Shown here piece after piece: positions 12,823-22,014 of a DNA stretch of 23,688 bases. A program made the position numbers and the translations under genes. Origin of the DNA: a virus. Numbering within the stretch: the stretch's first letter is position 1; every line of letters begins with the position of its first letter. Where the stretch lies: positions 1-23,688 of the IMG/VR virus record IMGVR_UViG_3300005264_000188. One strand, written 5' to 3'. Below the pieces are notes generated by a model. It did not search any database and was not told the origin of the DNA. It saw only the letters and a program-made list of their open reading frames with translations.

Positions 12823-13830
12823 GTAAAAAGTCAAGCATTTTCAGTTAATTCAAATTTACCTCTCAACAGTTCAGAAAATTATACGCCGTGGGGTTCTAAC
12901 GGAATCAAACTTACGGAAGCTCCTACAAGTTCTGAAGCAATCAAACAAGCAGGACTTGATTGGGATGTAGAACTTCGACCATGCCACTACTATACTGATG
13001 ATGGAGAACCTATTTCAGTGCCCAATAAAAAAGTAGTAGTAAGAAACTTCGATAATCGTCCACTATCAGTAGTTGGAAATAAGTGGAAACCTATTCAAAA
13101 CGTTGACGCATTTAACTTTTTTGATCCATTCGTTGAAAAAGGACTTTGTAAGTACGATACTGCTGGTTTTATCAATAATGGAGAAAAAATCTGGATTATG
13201 GCAAAAATTAATGCAGATCCAATGGAAATTGTTAAGGGTGATTTAATTGACTCTTATTTCCTTCTTACAAATGCTCATAACGCTATCAGTTGTGCAAGAG
13301 CAATATTCACTGATATTAGACTTTTCTGTACTAACGTTCTCCATAAAATTGAAAAATCTAAAAAACAATCAAAAATCTATCATATGGGAGATACAAAAAG
13401 TGCTCTTCAAGGTGTATCTGACTTGATAGATATGCGACGTGAAGATTTTAAATCCACTGTTGAACAATATCAATTCCTTGCTTCTAAGTCTGCAAAAAAA
13501 GAGGACACTGATAATTATATTGATATGGTTTTTAATAACGGAGTCTGGCAATTTAACGAGAAAGGTGAAAGAATCCAAGTTAAAGAAGATCAATCAGAGC
13601 ATAAACGTGCAAAAAGAGCGGTTGAAGAACTAATTGAAACTGGAAGAGGTGCTGATACTAAAGGTGTTAAAGGTACTTGGTGGGGAAATTTTAATGCGGT
13701 GACAGAATATTTGGACCACTATAAAGGTCGTAAAGTTGATACTAGACTTAATTCAATTTTTTATGGCGATGGACGTAAAAAATCTATTAAAGCCCTCGAT
13801 CTTGCACTTAATTTTGCTAATGTTGCTTAA
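12814..13830 (+). CDS. DUF932 / TIGR03299 phage-plasmid protein
   Basis: 338 aa from ATG 12814, with CAGGAG at 12802-12807; the in-frame ATG at 12781 has no ribosome binding site. Family features: early PWGSNGIKL, then VPNKKVVVRNFDNRPLSVVGNKWKPIQN, a central EKIWIMAKI, a YFLLTNAHN strand, a Cys-containing FTDIRLFCTNVL, and a C-terminal region with GTWWGNFNAVTEYLDHYKGR and RLNSIFYGDG. This matches the widespread phage/plasmid DUF932 family, whose role is not settled; an influence on DNA replication or repair has been suggested from context. Own sigma70 promoter; followed by a tiny membrane peptide gene. Confidence 0.9.
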   Translation: MELVKSQAFSVNSNLPLNSSENYTPWGSNGIKLTEAPTSSEAIKQAGLDWDVELRPCHYYTDDGEPISVPNKKVVVRNFDNRPLSVVGNKWKPIQNVDAFNFFDPFVEKGLCKYDTAGFINNGEKIWIMAKINADPMEIVKGDLIDSYFLLTNAHNAISCARAIFTDIRLFCTNVLHKIEKSKKQSKIYHMGDTKSALQGVSDLIDMRREDFKSTVEQYQFLASKSAKKEDTDNYIDMVFNNGVWQFNEKGERIQVKEDQSEHKRAKRAVEELIETGRGADTKGVKGTWWGNFNAVTEYLDHYKGRKVDTRLNSIFYGDGRKKSIKALDLALNFANVA

Positions 13831-13839
13831 AGGAGATTT

Positions 13840-13947
13840 ATGAAATTTTATTTATATTTGTTTTCATTGATTTTTTTAGGATTACTTGATGCAAACTTTT
13901 TAATGAGTTATATGTCTGTCAATCCTCATTGGAATCACCTTTTATAA
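13840..13947 (+). CDS. 35-aa membrane peptide
   Basis: A very good ribosome binding site (AAAGGAG, 13829-13835) lies just before ATG 13840. The peptide starts MKFYLYLFSLIFLGLLDANF and then has SYMSVNPHWNHLL. The first ~16 residues are one hydrophobic helix with a single Lys near the start, so it is likely an inner-membrane microprotein. Its stop overlaps, tail to tail, the end of the convergent minus-strand gene by six bases. It is cotranscribed with the DUF932 gene. Function unknown; small early phage membrane peptides often act on host processes, but nothing here specifies which. Confidence 0.6.
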   Translation: MKFYLYLFSLIFLGLLDANFLMSYMSVNPHWNHLL

Positions 13948-14304
13948 AAATTTAGGAGTTATCTTAACAGTAGGTTTGATCTCAGCTTCTTCTATCAGAC
14001 CTACTTTTATTTTAATTTTATTAGTACTCTCAAATACATCTTCAGTATTATTTAACTTAATAACACCTTTCCATAATTCAATCCTATATTCATCTGTTAA
14101 AACTTCAATTTCTAAATCAATAAGATCACTCTCCCATTGAACAAAATTTAAAGGCGGTATTGAAATTTTCGAATCGGTTCCTTCAAATCCTACAAAATAA
14201 TTTGAAGTTCTAAGCAAAGTCCTTAATATAGGTTTAGTTTTATTACCTTTAATGTTAAACTCTACCTCAACTATCGTTTTTAAATTTATATTTAATTCAA
14301 TCAT
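13942..14304 (-). CDS. Small beta-rich virion-module protein, paralogue A
   Basis: 120 aa. It is clearly related to the protein encoded at 22062-22394: both start MI-x-L, then F-x-x-x-G-x-KT-x-P-x-x-R, an aromatic Y-x-x-F-E strand, IP-x-L, an E-V strand and a W-x-G motif (ELWKGVIKL here, EAWSGKVLV there), followed by a charged tail. Beta-strand-like throughout. Last gene of the minus-strand late module; it starts two bases after the previous stop, without its own ribosome binding site, so translation is coupled. Function not recognised. Confidence 0.7.
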   Translation of the reverse strand: MIELNINLKTIVEVEFNIKGNKTKPILRTLLRTSNYFVGFEGTDSKISIPPLNFVQWESDLIDLEIEVLTDEYRIELWKGVIKLNNTEDVFESTNKIKIKVGLIEEAEIKPTVKITPKFL

Positions 14305-14306
14305 TT

Positions 14307-14570
14307 TTAAAGTTTATCTTTAGTCTTAAATACTTCTTTATATGTAAATAGCAAGTCTAATTTTTCAGCATAATCTTCTTGTCTGATAGTTATACCCTCT
14401 ACATATATTTGCACTGTATCTTTTTCTTTCTCTACTCTAAAATAACCACCTTTAGTAGAGGTCGTTTTAACATCTACTACAATCTCAACTCCAGAACCCA
14501 ACCATGAAGGAAGAAATTCTTGTCCATCTGGTTCTAAATATGTGGGATTTAATGAAGGATAACTAACCAT
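14307..14570 (-). CDS. Hypothetical protein of the structural module (87 aa)
   Basis: Starts MVSYPSLNPTYLEPDGQEFL, then WLGSGVEIVVDVKTTSTKGGYFRVEKEK and VQIYVEGITIRQEDYAEK. Mostly beta-strand by pattern. Its ATG overlaps the stop of the 510-aa gene upstream (TAATG), so the two are translationally coupled. No family recognised; a small structural or assembly partner of the fibre-like protein is plausible. Confidence 0.65.
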   Translation of the reverse strand: MVSYPSLNPTYLEPDGQEFLPSWLGSGVEIVVDVKTTSTKGGYFRVEKEKDTVQIYVEGITIRQEDYAEKLDLLFTYKEVFKTKDKL

Positions 14571-16102
14571 TATACTGGAGTCCTTATACGTTTATCTGCG
14601 CTTATCGTATATACATGCAGTGGAGTTATATCATCGTCATCGTAAATCGTTACTGTCAGTCCATCTTCAGATATAACAGCTTTATTCGATTCAAGTTTTC
14701 TAAGTTTTTGAACTTGTTCACCTGCAGAATTTACTGTTGTATGTTCGTTCAGGTCTTCGTCCCATACATTATTTGCTATATTTTCTCTATTCAACAAACC
14801 CGATGTTGTTAAAGTTGTATAACTAGTAGCATTATCAATAAGAAGCCCTATTCCATTAATATCTATTATACCATCAGTAATAGTGGAATCTAAAGTAATT
14901 TTTCCACCATCAATCTGTACTGTTATTTTATTTGCTGTTGTTAAATTTTTAAACGTTATTGCTCCACTCCAATCCTGGACGATACAATTTTGACCACTTC
15001 CACCCATATCAATTATTGGAGGACTATCAGGATCTACTAAACCACAATCCATTAAAATGGCATCTTCATTTCCAGCCAAAGTAATTGTGCCATATATTCC
15101 GCAATTTCTTAAATGACCATTGACGTATGTTATGTCACCAATCATACAATTTGCTAAATGTGAACCTCCATCTAATACACCTATTACATGACAGTTTTCA
15201 AACGTAACGTTTGATGATTCTGCGCTGTCTGCAATAGTAACAACTGTATTAACATGCGAAGCTCCTCGAATAATAAAATCACTAAAATTATTTGTTCCAC
15301 CAAATGTCATACTTTCAAGAATATATAATTTTTTAAACCCTCTCTCTTCTGCAATTGTTAAAGCGTCAGTTAGATTATTAATAGGTGCTTCAATTGTACC
15401 TATTGGAAATTCGGTGCCAGAAACGCCATTAATAACATCGATAGTAACTCCACCATTAAATGAGCTATATTGAATTGCTGATAATTCCTGAAGAGTAGCA
15501 GAACTAGAAGATGTTCTAATTACATGAGTTGCGAAAGAAGGGACAAAAGCAGATATTGTATTCCTGTTATTGTCTACTGCTACAAGGTTTCCACCACCTA
15601 CTTCACATTGAATTTTATTCCAAATTTTATATTCATCGCCTACTTCCCAATCATTATTTGTTCCATCTTCTAAAACAAAATGAGTAATTTGAGTTTCCGA
15701 ATCAACAGATATGATAGTTGTTACAGATTTATCATTGATATTTAAAATAGTGTCACCTGTTTGGATTCCATCTGTTATGAATGTAGCAGCGGAATCTTTT
15801 AATATTGAACCTTGAGAATTTGCAGTAGTAACAGTACCGGAAGAATCAGATTTGGTACGTTGTTGGAAAGCAATTTGAGCATTCTGGAGTTCTGCGGTAA
15901 GACCTACATAAACTCCAGAACCTAAATCTTCTTTACCACTAGTTTTAATTAAATATGGATAAGATAAATTTACAGGTTCATCTTCAACATTTTTAATTGA
16001 ATCAGATAAGTCTTGTAAAGACACTTGAGTATAAGGTGCATAGATTAAAATAATCCTTGGACTCAAGTGCCACAATACTTTTAGTGGTATAATTGCAGCC
16101 AT
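14570..16102 (-). CDS. Putative tail fibre/spike protein with beta-helix
   Basis: 510 aa, Ser/Thr/Asn/Asp/Gly-rich. The N-terminal ~80 residues (VSLQDLSDSIKNVEDEPVNL...LQNAQIAFQQR) resemble the lead of phage tail proteins. Residues ~98-161 form the beta domain shared with the other large proteins here (GSILKDSAATFITDGIQTGD ... NNDWEVGDEYKIW). From ~230 comes GTEFPIGTIEAPINNLTDAL, a phrase common at the start of phage beta-helices, followed to ~440 by short strands with recurrent N-C and D-C steps, typical of a right-handed parallel beta-helix. The C-terminus contains VWDEDLNEH as in other phage tail proteins. Likely receptor-binding or decorating. Minus-strand late expression. Confidence 0.75.
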   Translation of the reverse strand: MAAIIPLKVLWHLSPRIILIYAPYTQVSLQDLSDSIKNVEDEPVNLSYPYLIKTSGKEDLGSGVYVGLTAELQNAQIAFQQRTKSDSSGTVTTANSQGSILKDSAATFITDGIQTGDTILNINDKSVTTIISVDSETQITHFVLEDGTNNDWEVGDEYKIWNKIQCEVGGGNLVAVDNNRNTISAFVPSFATHVIRTSSSSATLQELSAIQYSSFNGGVTIDVINGVSGTEFPIGTIEAPINNLTDALTIAEERGFKKLYILESMTFGGTNNFSDFIIRGASHVNTVVTIADSAESSNVTFENCHVIGVLDGGSHLANCMIGDITYVNGHLRNCGIYGTITLAGNEDAILMDCGLVDPDSPPIIDMGGSGQNCIVQDWSGAITFKNLTTANKITVQIDGGKITLDSTITDGIIDINGIGLLIDNATSYTTLTTSGLLNRENIANNVWDEDLNEHTTVNSAGEQVQKLRKLESNKAVISEDGLTVTIYDDDDITPLHVYTISADKRIRTPV

Positions 16103-16118
16103 ATTTTTTCATTTTATT

Positions 16119-16127
16119 TATTTATTA
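16119..16127 (-). promoter_or_regulatory. Possible late promoter (TAATAAATA) for the 510-aa fibre gene
   Basis: On the minus strand the sequence reads TAATAAATAAATA between the stop of the 945-aa gene and the start at 16102. The leader would be only about 10 bases and no SD is visible, so confidence is modest. Confidence 0.4.
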
Positions 16128-16132
16128 ATTAA

Positions 16133-18970
16133 TTATGCTTGTGTATCATCAGTTCTAATTACAGCTTGTGAATAACCTGTACTTGAAATAGTTCCTGTTA
16201 CATTAAATGGTACCATTTTTTGCGTCGCTCCTGAAGATGAACTTCTAACTTCAAGTAAAACATCTTTATTTGTATCATATGTAACATTTACTTCAATAGA
16301 ACCTGGAGATCCATCTGTCCCGGTATCTTCAATAGCATCAATATAAGGAACAAAGAAAGTATCTGATCCAGTATAATCTATAACCAATGAGTAAACTGCA
16401 AAAGTGTCACCCGATGTCCACGTAGTTGCTACTGAAGAATTAGTAGTTTCTCTTAATAATGTTGTTTCTACTTCATCGTTATCAGTTTTTGAAGTTACAT
16501 AACAATATCCAAGAGTACCACTCGTTCTATGAATAATATCACCAACTTGAACATTAGTAAAAGCGCCTGAACCAGAATCTTCTAATGTTTGCCCAGAAGT
16601 GTTACCATCACTCGTTCCAGTTACTTCAGTTGGTAATGTAAAAACAGCAGGATTAGTAGTTCCGTTTCTTGATGTAAATCTGTAACGATGTTGTTCGTTA
16701 GTCACACTGTCTATAATAACAACAGTTCCTGAATTTGGAGTATCGTTAGGAGCGGCTCCAGAATTTCTTCTAATTTCAACATCACCAATACCATTATAAG
16801 TTGCTGAAGGTGTCGCTAAAGTATATTGAGTTTTTTCTGGAAGATTTGTACCGGTATTTCTAAGATAAAGAGCAACTCTATCATCAACACGCGTATTACT
16901 TACAGTTAATGTAATAGCGAGTAAAGGTTCTTGAACAGATCCTAAATCTTCAGTTAATTTAATGTTGTTATTATCGTTAGATGCCATTCCTTGAAGCCAG
17001 ACTCCTTGAGCACCAAAAAATACACCACCAGCAAGTGTTCCAAACGGAGCAGGTTTTGTTGCAGCATAAGTTGAAGTACCTTCCGCTTTAATATATTCTT
17101 CGGCTGCCATTATAGTTGTTGTACTACCATCACTATAGAAAACTTCTCTATCTGTAACACTTTGACCATCTCTTAAATAAAATTGAAGATATGCATAAAT
17201 GTCCGTTAAACTTCGACCTGTGTTATAGATAGACCCACCTTCAATAAATACTGCATAATTGTATGTTGATGATAGTGAGAAGTTAAAACCTTCAACGTTT
17301 GTATTAGTAAACCCACCAGCACCTACAGTACATACAGCACCTGATATATCACCAGTAATTGTTTCAGTATTGATAGGTTCTTCAGTTGGATCGACGTTAC
17401 ACAAAGTAATATCTGAACCATCATCATAAACAACAATCGCATCACCACCACCGCTTAACACAACTCTTTCTCCAACAGTGAATGTTCCCGTTGTTCCACC
17501 GTGAGCTGCAGTACCATTAATATGTCCAACTGTAATATCACTGAAACCGGAAATTAAAGTATTTCCAAGATTGTTTGCATCTAATGTAACACTTAAAGAG
17601 GCACTATTATAACCAGTAATAACATCATTCTCAAGAAAATCTTTATATAATAAATTTCTAGTAGTTCCAGTATAATCTCTTGTATCAATTGTAGTATGTG
17701 AATGATGAACTTTCAATAATAATTTTCCTGAAGTACCATCATCTTGAGCTGCAACTAAAATTCTTTCTGCAGAACTTAATGAACCTTGAATTGGATAATT
17801 TCGATCACCGTTAACAGGACCAGTAGTTTCCGCATCATATGATACCCAAGTATCTCCAGCATCCGTTCCATTAATAGCACACGAATTAGGAATTGAAGTA
17901 CCAACATATATACTGTCAGTGTCCGTCAATGTTCCTCTCAACCCTCTAACTGTCAGAACACCAGAGTTTGTCCAGTAAGTATGAGCTACAATTTCAGCAT
18001 ACCATGTAGGAGGTGTTGTAGCATTTGTTGAAGTATCTTGTATGATTGCACCGGTAGTAAATGTAGCGCTTGGATCTCCTGAACTATCATAAAAAATGTA
18101 ATGTTCACCTTCTGTAATGTTAACTTCATCAGCTGATGTTTCCACAGCGATAGGTGTTCTACCTGCAGCTATTACAGTTGATTCAACAAAAGTAAACGTA
18201 TCACCTGTTTGTCTTGCAAAGGTTGTAAACTGTCCCGAATCAATTAAAGACCCTCCAAGTTGAATGGGGAATAAAATATCAATACCTTCAGTTGCAGTAG
18301 TACCTCTATTCCAATTGTCTAAATGTGACCATTCAGCGATTCTAACTCTAGCATCACTTGCAGGGTGATTTTGATAAACATAAAGTTGTGGATTTGGTGT
18401 TCCAGTATAACTAGAAATAGTAAACAAATTAAGATAAATCTCATCACCACCAGCAGGAGGTGAAGATTCTGTTGTTTTTGTTCCTGTACCACCATCAGTC
18501 GTAACTTCAATAGTAGTTGTCCCCGCAATTGCACCATGAGTTTCAGTGTCTCGAATCCAAAGTCTGGTAGTTCCAGAAGTTCCATAGTCATTTTCATATG
18601 CTAAAAGTGGTCCAATATCTGTAGTTTCTCTAACAGTTAAATCTTTATCACCAGAAACAAAATCTGTACCACCTGTACAATCAACCATTAATACATCACC
18701 TGAATATCCTAAAGTATCAATACCCCCACCGTAAAGAAACTTTAACAATTCACTACCTTCTCCATTATCTAAAAACCAACCATTTAACATGGTGAAAGAT
18801 GTTGGCGTGTTAAACTTCATAGGTGTTTCATATGATAAATATGCTGGTTCGTCAAAAATATCCATCAAAAAACTATAAAACGCTTTTGTTGTATAAACGG
18901 TAGTTTTTGTCGGATCGTGCCGAATAGTTTTACTATAAGGATGGATAGTAAAATCATCTTGTATTGCCAT
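16133..18970 (-). CDS. Large virion protein, probable tail fibre/appendage (945 aa)
   Basis: Starts at ATG 18970 after AAGGAG. N-terminal AIQDDFTIHPYSKTIRHDPT...YTTKAFYSFLMDIFDEPAYLS, then a region of many beta strands rich in Thr/Gly/Ser/Asp with almost no Cys. Recurrent GTTT, TGT and GDT patterns are visible. Near residues ~790-860 it has a divergent copy of the beta domain found in the neighbouring large proteins (GQTLEDSGSGAFTNVQVGD ... TWTSGDTFAVYSL), then a C-terminal immunoglobulin-like portion (VNVTYDTNKDVLLEVRSSS). No enzymatic motif seen. It has the best late promoter in the module (TATAAATA) and the strongest ribosome binding site, so it is probably highly expressed. The exact appendage cannot be named. 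Confidence 0.75.
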   Translation of the reverse strand: MAIQDDFTIHPYSKTIRHDPTKTTVYTTKAFYSFLMDIFDEPAYLSYETPMKFNTPTSFTMLNGWFLDNGEGSELLKFLYGGGIDTLGYSGDVLMVDCTGGTDFVSGDKDLTVRETTDIGPLLAYENDYGTSGTTRLWIRDTETHGAIAGTTTIEVTTDGGTGTKTTESSPPAGGDEIYLNLFTISSYTGTPNPQLYVYQNHPASDARVRIAEWSHLDNWNRGTTATEGIDILFPIQLGGSLIDSGQFTTFARQTGDTFTFVESTVIAAGRTPIAVETSADEVNITEGEHYIFYDSSGDPSATFTTGAIIQDTSTNATTPPTWYAEIVAHTYWTNSGVLTVRGLRGTLTDTDSIYVGTSIPNSCAINGTDAGDTWVSYDAETTGPVNGDRNYPIQGSLSSAERILVAAQDDGTSGKLLLKVHHSHTTIDTRDYTGTTRNLLYKDFLENDVITGYNSASLSVTLDANNLGNTLISGFSDITVGHINGTAAHGGTTGTFTVGERVVLSGGGDAIVVYDDGSDITLCNVDPTEEPINTETITGDISGAVCTVGAGGFTNTNVEGFNFSLSSTYNYAVFIEGGSIYNTGRSLTDIYAYLQFYLRDGQSVTDREVFYSDGSTTTIMAAEEYIKAEGTSTYAATKPAPFGTLAGGVFFGAQGVWLQGMASNDNNNIKLTEDLGSVQEPLLAITLTVSNTRVDDRVALYLRNTGTNLPEKTQYTLATPSATYNGIGDVEIRRNSGAAPNDTPNSGTVVIIDSVTNEQHRYRFTSRNGTTNPAVFTLPTEVTGTSDGNTSGQTLEDSGSGAFTNVQVGDIIHRTSGTLGYCYVTSKTDNDEVETTLLRETTNSSVATTWTSGDTFAVYSLVIDYTGSDTFFVPYIDAIEDTGTDGSPGSIEVNVTYDTNKDVLLEVRSSSSGATQKMVPFNVTGTISSTGYSQAVIRTDDTQA

Positions 18971-19011
18971 TTAAATCTCCTTAAATTTGTTACGAAAATA
19001 TGTTATATTAT

Positions 19012-19019
19012 TATTTATA
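19012..19019 (-). promoter_or_regulatory. T4 late promoter (TATAAATA) for the 945-aa virion gene
   Basis: TATAAATA on the minus strand at 19019-19012, 41 bp before ATG 18970 and overlapping the last codons of the upstream small gene. Exact match to the T4 late element. Confidence 0.8.
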
Positions 19020-19236
19020 CAATCACAGTAATTTCTGGATTGACTTTTTTAAATTCATCATAAATAGAGTAATCATTCCATTCATTATTTAATCCAACTA
19101 CAATATATTCAACACACTTTATCAATGTTTCTTTACCTGTTTCTTGATCTGGTATTAAATGGTTTGTTACTCTTAAATTTCTAACATTCCTTCTTTTAAA
19201 ATTGTCTGGATCTATTATTTCAGTTATTTCTAACAT
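19015..19236 (-). CDS. Small hypothetical protein between two virion genes (73 aa)
   Basis: MLEITEIIDPDNFKRRNVRN, then LRVTNHLIPDQETGKE and IKCVEYIVVGLNNEWNDYSIYDEFKKVNPE. A compact alpha/beta pattern ending in a hydrophobic strand. AGGGAAG upstream is a usable ribosome binding site. The 3' end carries the late promoter for the next gene. No family recognised; position suggests a structural accessory or chaperone. Confidence 0.6.
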   Translation of the reverse strand: MLEITEIIDPDNFKRRNVRNLRVTNHLIPDQETGKETLIKCVEYIVVGLNNEWNDYSIYDEFKKVNPEITVIV

Positions 19237-19259
19237 TTACTTCCCTCTTTTTAATTTTT

Positions 19260-21569
19260 TTATTCTGCTACAGTATCTTCTTGTAAAACGCAAGTAATAT
19301 CTTTATTACCAGTACTTATATAATCTACTGTTTTGAATGGTATATAATTTGTAGTGCCTTGATCTTTTCTTATTCTAATGAATATATCGTCATTAGAACC
19401 ACCATATGATTTAGTAACTTCGCCATTACTATCTGTTTGATCGTTTAATATGGGTATATCAATTAAATCATCATTATCAGTTAATGTTACAGCTAATTTA
19501 TGAAAACTGTAGGTATCTCCCGAAGTCCAGGTATTATCCGATCCTCCACTTAAAGGAGTTGTCGTAATATTACTTGCATCTGTTATTTTATCAACAATCG
19601 CCCAACTTCCATCAGTAGTGTTTCTAACAGTGTCACCTTCTTTAATATTAAGTGTCGTAAAATTATTTACAGAATCCTGTAATAAAATACCTGTACCTCC
19701 ACCTGTACAATTATAAGTAACTTCTGTTGGAAAAGTAAACGTTTTTGTTGACCAACTTACATATCTATAACTTTGCGTTTTATTTAACGATTTAATCCAA
19801 ACTCTTAACCAACCCTCCGAAGGTGTTTCTGTATCTACTGTTTCATTAACAACAATATCTCCATCTCCTGCTGTATTTCCCGTATCTGCTGTATATATTG
19901 ATGGTGGGGATTTTTGAATATATACTTGTGCTCCTTCTATTGCATTATTATTTATGTCTTTTACTGTTACGGTTATGGTTAATGAAGAAATGATACTAAC
20001 ATCATATGTTGAATTATCATCGTCTACATCTCCCGCATCAATAGCTGAACAATTTTCATCTAAATTAATAATTAAATTTGATGAAGGACCAGATGAAGCA
20101 AATAATACCGCATAATCATTACCAGAAAACTTCAATCCATAATAATCAACACTTCCACCTGTCTCATGTTCAATACCATGTGCATCTCCTGTACTATTAG
20201 TATTAGCAAGAAATGAACTCGCTTTAATATTAATATTAGTTCCCCATTTTAATGCACCATCCGTCGAAGCATCATATCCAGTAAAAATTAAATTTCTTGC
20301 TTCAACTGAACCCAAATCCACTTGACCGCATGAAGTAAAAGTGGTATTTGTTACTAAATGACTAGTATTAGCTCCAAAGGTAATTGTTCCTAAATCTAAA
20401 AAAGTAGCATTAAAAACATATAGTTTGGTTATTGAATTAGTTAAACTAACATTATAAACAGTTCCGTGATAATCATCATCTTTCGCAAAAACCGTTCCAC
20501 CAAAACCTACTCTAGTATCTCCAGTACCGTCTGAATTACCTATCTCAAAATACGTAGTCCCCGAATCTTCTTCAGCATTAATAGTTATATCACATAATTG
20601 ATCAGTAAAGAGTAATACTTCATTTCGAGTTCTAAAGTACGCTGGTTGAGATCCTGAAGTATCTCCAACTGTCATAGGATAATTAAGCTCATACTGGTTA
20701 TCTCTATTTTTAGTGATTAATCCATTAGCTTCACCGGTATTACCTGAAATATAATCATACGTATATAGATCTTCAAATGTTAAATAAGCTCTAACTGTTG
20801 AAGTTACACTAGACTCATCAGAAGAACCCATATCTTCACTTACTGTCATTGTAGTTGTACCTACTGTAGCTACTGTATACTCACCATCACTATAAGTTGT
20901 ACCATCTAAAACAATGGTATCTCCGACTTCAAATCCATCTGTAGTGAATGACCCTGTCGCTCTTGATATCTCTTTTGCACTAACATCAGTAGAATGTGAT
21001 GCTGAGCTAGAGTAGGGACTACATATTTCAACCCCCCTCGTTTTATCAATATACATTATTTGATCGATAGCAAATACTGTAGACTTTCTAGCAATTTTAG
21101 CTACATTAAGTCCTATACCAATCCTATCAACCGATGTAGCTACAAATGTACCAACTTCTACGTCTTCAGTTTTTGTTAGGTCTACAGCTACTATATGCCA
21201 CCCAGCACCTATCCATTTTGTACTGGATGTTGCTACAATCCAATCTTTATAGTTAGTAGTCCAACTATTACCACTTGTTACTCGTACATAACATGACTTA
21301 TTCCCAGAGTCAGATAAAAATGAAGACGCTCCTACATAAACCCAAATTAATACAATAGCGTTAGATAAGTCGACTCCTCCTACATCATCAACTCCATATC
21401 CACTATCACCTGTTGAACTAGGAGCGAGACCTCTTGAATATGTCCCCTGATATACAAAATCTTCTTCATCATCCCATTTAGAAGAATTAGATCCCCATCC
21501 AGACCACGATGCATCTGCTTCAGCATTATTTTCTAATGTAGGTGCTACTTCATAATCAGGGATTGCCAC
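19260..21569 (-). CDS. Large tailspike/fibre-like virion protein (769 aa)
   Basis: GTG start at 21569 with AGGAG upstream; the G is shared with the preceding TAG. Residues ~30-165 look like a concanavalin/LamG-type jelly roll (YSRGLAPSSTGDSGYGVDD, AIVLIWVYVG, GWHIVAVDL). Two GDT-type beta modules follow, one at ~190-260 (SFTTDGFEVGDTIVLDGTTY) and one near the end (ILLQDSVNNF...KEGDTVRNTTDGSWAIV...NTWTSGDTYSF). Between them ~270-510 has short N-T-containing strands typical of a parallel beta-helix (LVTNTTFTSCGQVDLG, ARNLIFTGYD), then an Ig-like carboxypeptidase-regulatory-type segment (TVKDINNNAIEGAQVYIQ). Likely a host-binding appendage. Its start is coupled to the SPOUT-like gene. Confidence 0.75.
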   Translation of the reverse strand: MAIPDYEVAPTLENNAEADASWSGWGSNSSKWDDEEDFVYQGTYSRGLAPSSTGDSGYGVDDVGGVDLSNAIVLIWVYVGASSFLSDSGNKSCYVRVTSGNSWTTNYKDWIVATSSTKWIGAGWHIVAVDLTKTEDVEVGTFVATSVDRIGIGLNVAKIARKSTVFAIDQIMYIDKTRGVEICSPYSSSASHSTDVSAKEISRATGSFTTDGFEVGDTIVLDGTTYSDGEYTVATVGTTTMTVSEDMGSSDESSVTSTVRAYLTFEDLYTYDYISGNTGEANGLITKNRDNQYELNYPMTVGDTSGSQPAYFRTRNEVLLFTDQLCDITINAEEDSGTTYFEIGNSDGTGDTRVGFGGTVFAKDDDYHGTVYNVSLTNSITKLYVFNATFLDLGTITFGANTSHLVTNTTFTSCGQVDLGSVEARNLIFTGYDASTDGALKWGTNINIKASSFLANTNSTGDAHGIEHETGGSVDYYGLKFSGNDYAVLFASSGPSSNLIINLDENCSAIDAGDVDDDNSTYDVSIISSLTITVTVKDINNNAIEGAQVYIQKSPPSIYTADTGNTAGDGDIVVNETVDTETPSEGWLRVWIKSLNKTQSYRYVSWSTKTFTFPTEVTYNCTGGGTGILLQDSVNNFTTLNIKEGDTVRNTTDGSWAIVDKITDASNITTTPLSGGSDNTWTSGDTYSFHKLAVTLTDNDDLIDIPILNDQTDSNGEVTKSYGGSNDDIFIRIRKDQGTTNYIPFKTVDYISTGNKDITCVLQEDTVAE

Positions 21570-21991
21570 TATTTTCTCCTATCATTTAAATATAAAAATC
21601 TATCATACATTGTCATATGAGCTACAATATTTGCATAATGTTCTCCTTCTGGACGAACTTTTATAACCGAACTATTTACCGAATCAAAATCAAAGTTTTC
21701 AAATCCATCATAGTCTGACCCAATGCAATAAGCAATTCCTGAAGTTTCTTTTGGATGATCAAATTCATCTAAATAAATATCACCTCTATGATCAAGCCAA
21801 ATCCAATGATTTATATCTTTATGTTTTTTTACAGCTTCTTCAACACTATGAAATGTATAATTATTAAACTTATCATCTAAAGTGTTGATAATTATAGGAT
21901 AAAATTTATTCATTCCACATAATTTACCCATTAATTGAAAATGACTTTCAATTCTTGATTCTTCTCTAAAATATAAAATATAATTGCTCAC
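21569..21991 (-). CDS. SPOUT/TrmH-like RNA methyltransferase-related protein (short)
   Basis: 140 aa from GTG 21991. The C-terminal half follows the TrmH/SpoU pattern: DEFDHPKETSGIAYCIGSDY (EFDHP at 76-80, GSDYDGF at 91-97 where the family has a G-P/S-E-x-x-G motif), a V-I-x-V-RP strand, and a closing helix HYANIVAHMTMYDRF (YDRF at 129-132; family NLA...LYDR). These form the knot and SAM-binding part of SPOUT enzymes, which 2'-O-methylate RNA. The usual N-terminal Arg motif is not obvious and the second motif is altered, so activity is uncertain. It is unexpected in a late structural operon. Assignment by motif memory. Confidence 0.5.
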   Translation of the reverse strand: MSNYILYFREESRIESHFQLMGKLCGMNKFYPIIINTLDDKFNNYTFHSVEEAVKKHKDINHWIWLDHRGDIYLDEFDHPKETSGIAYCIGSDYDGFENFDFDSVNSSVIKVRPEGEHYANIVAHMTMYDRFLYLNDRRK

Positions 21992-22014
21992 TTTAATTTA
22001 TTATTTCTTTTATG

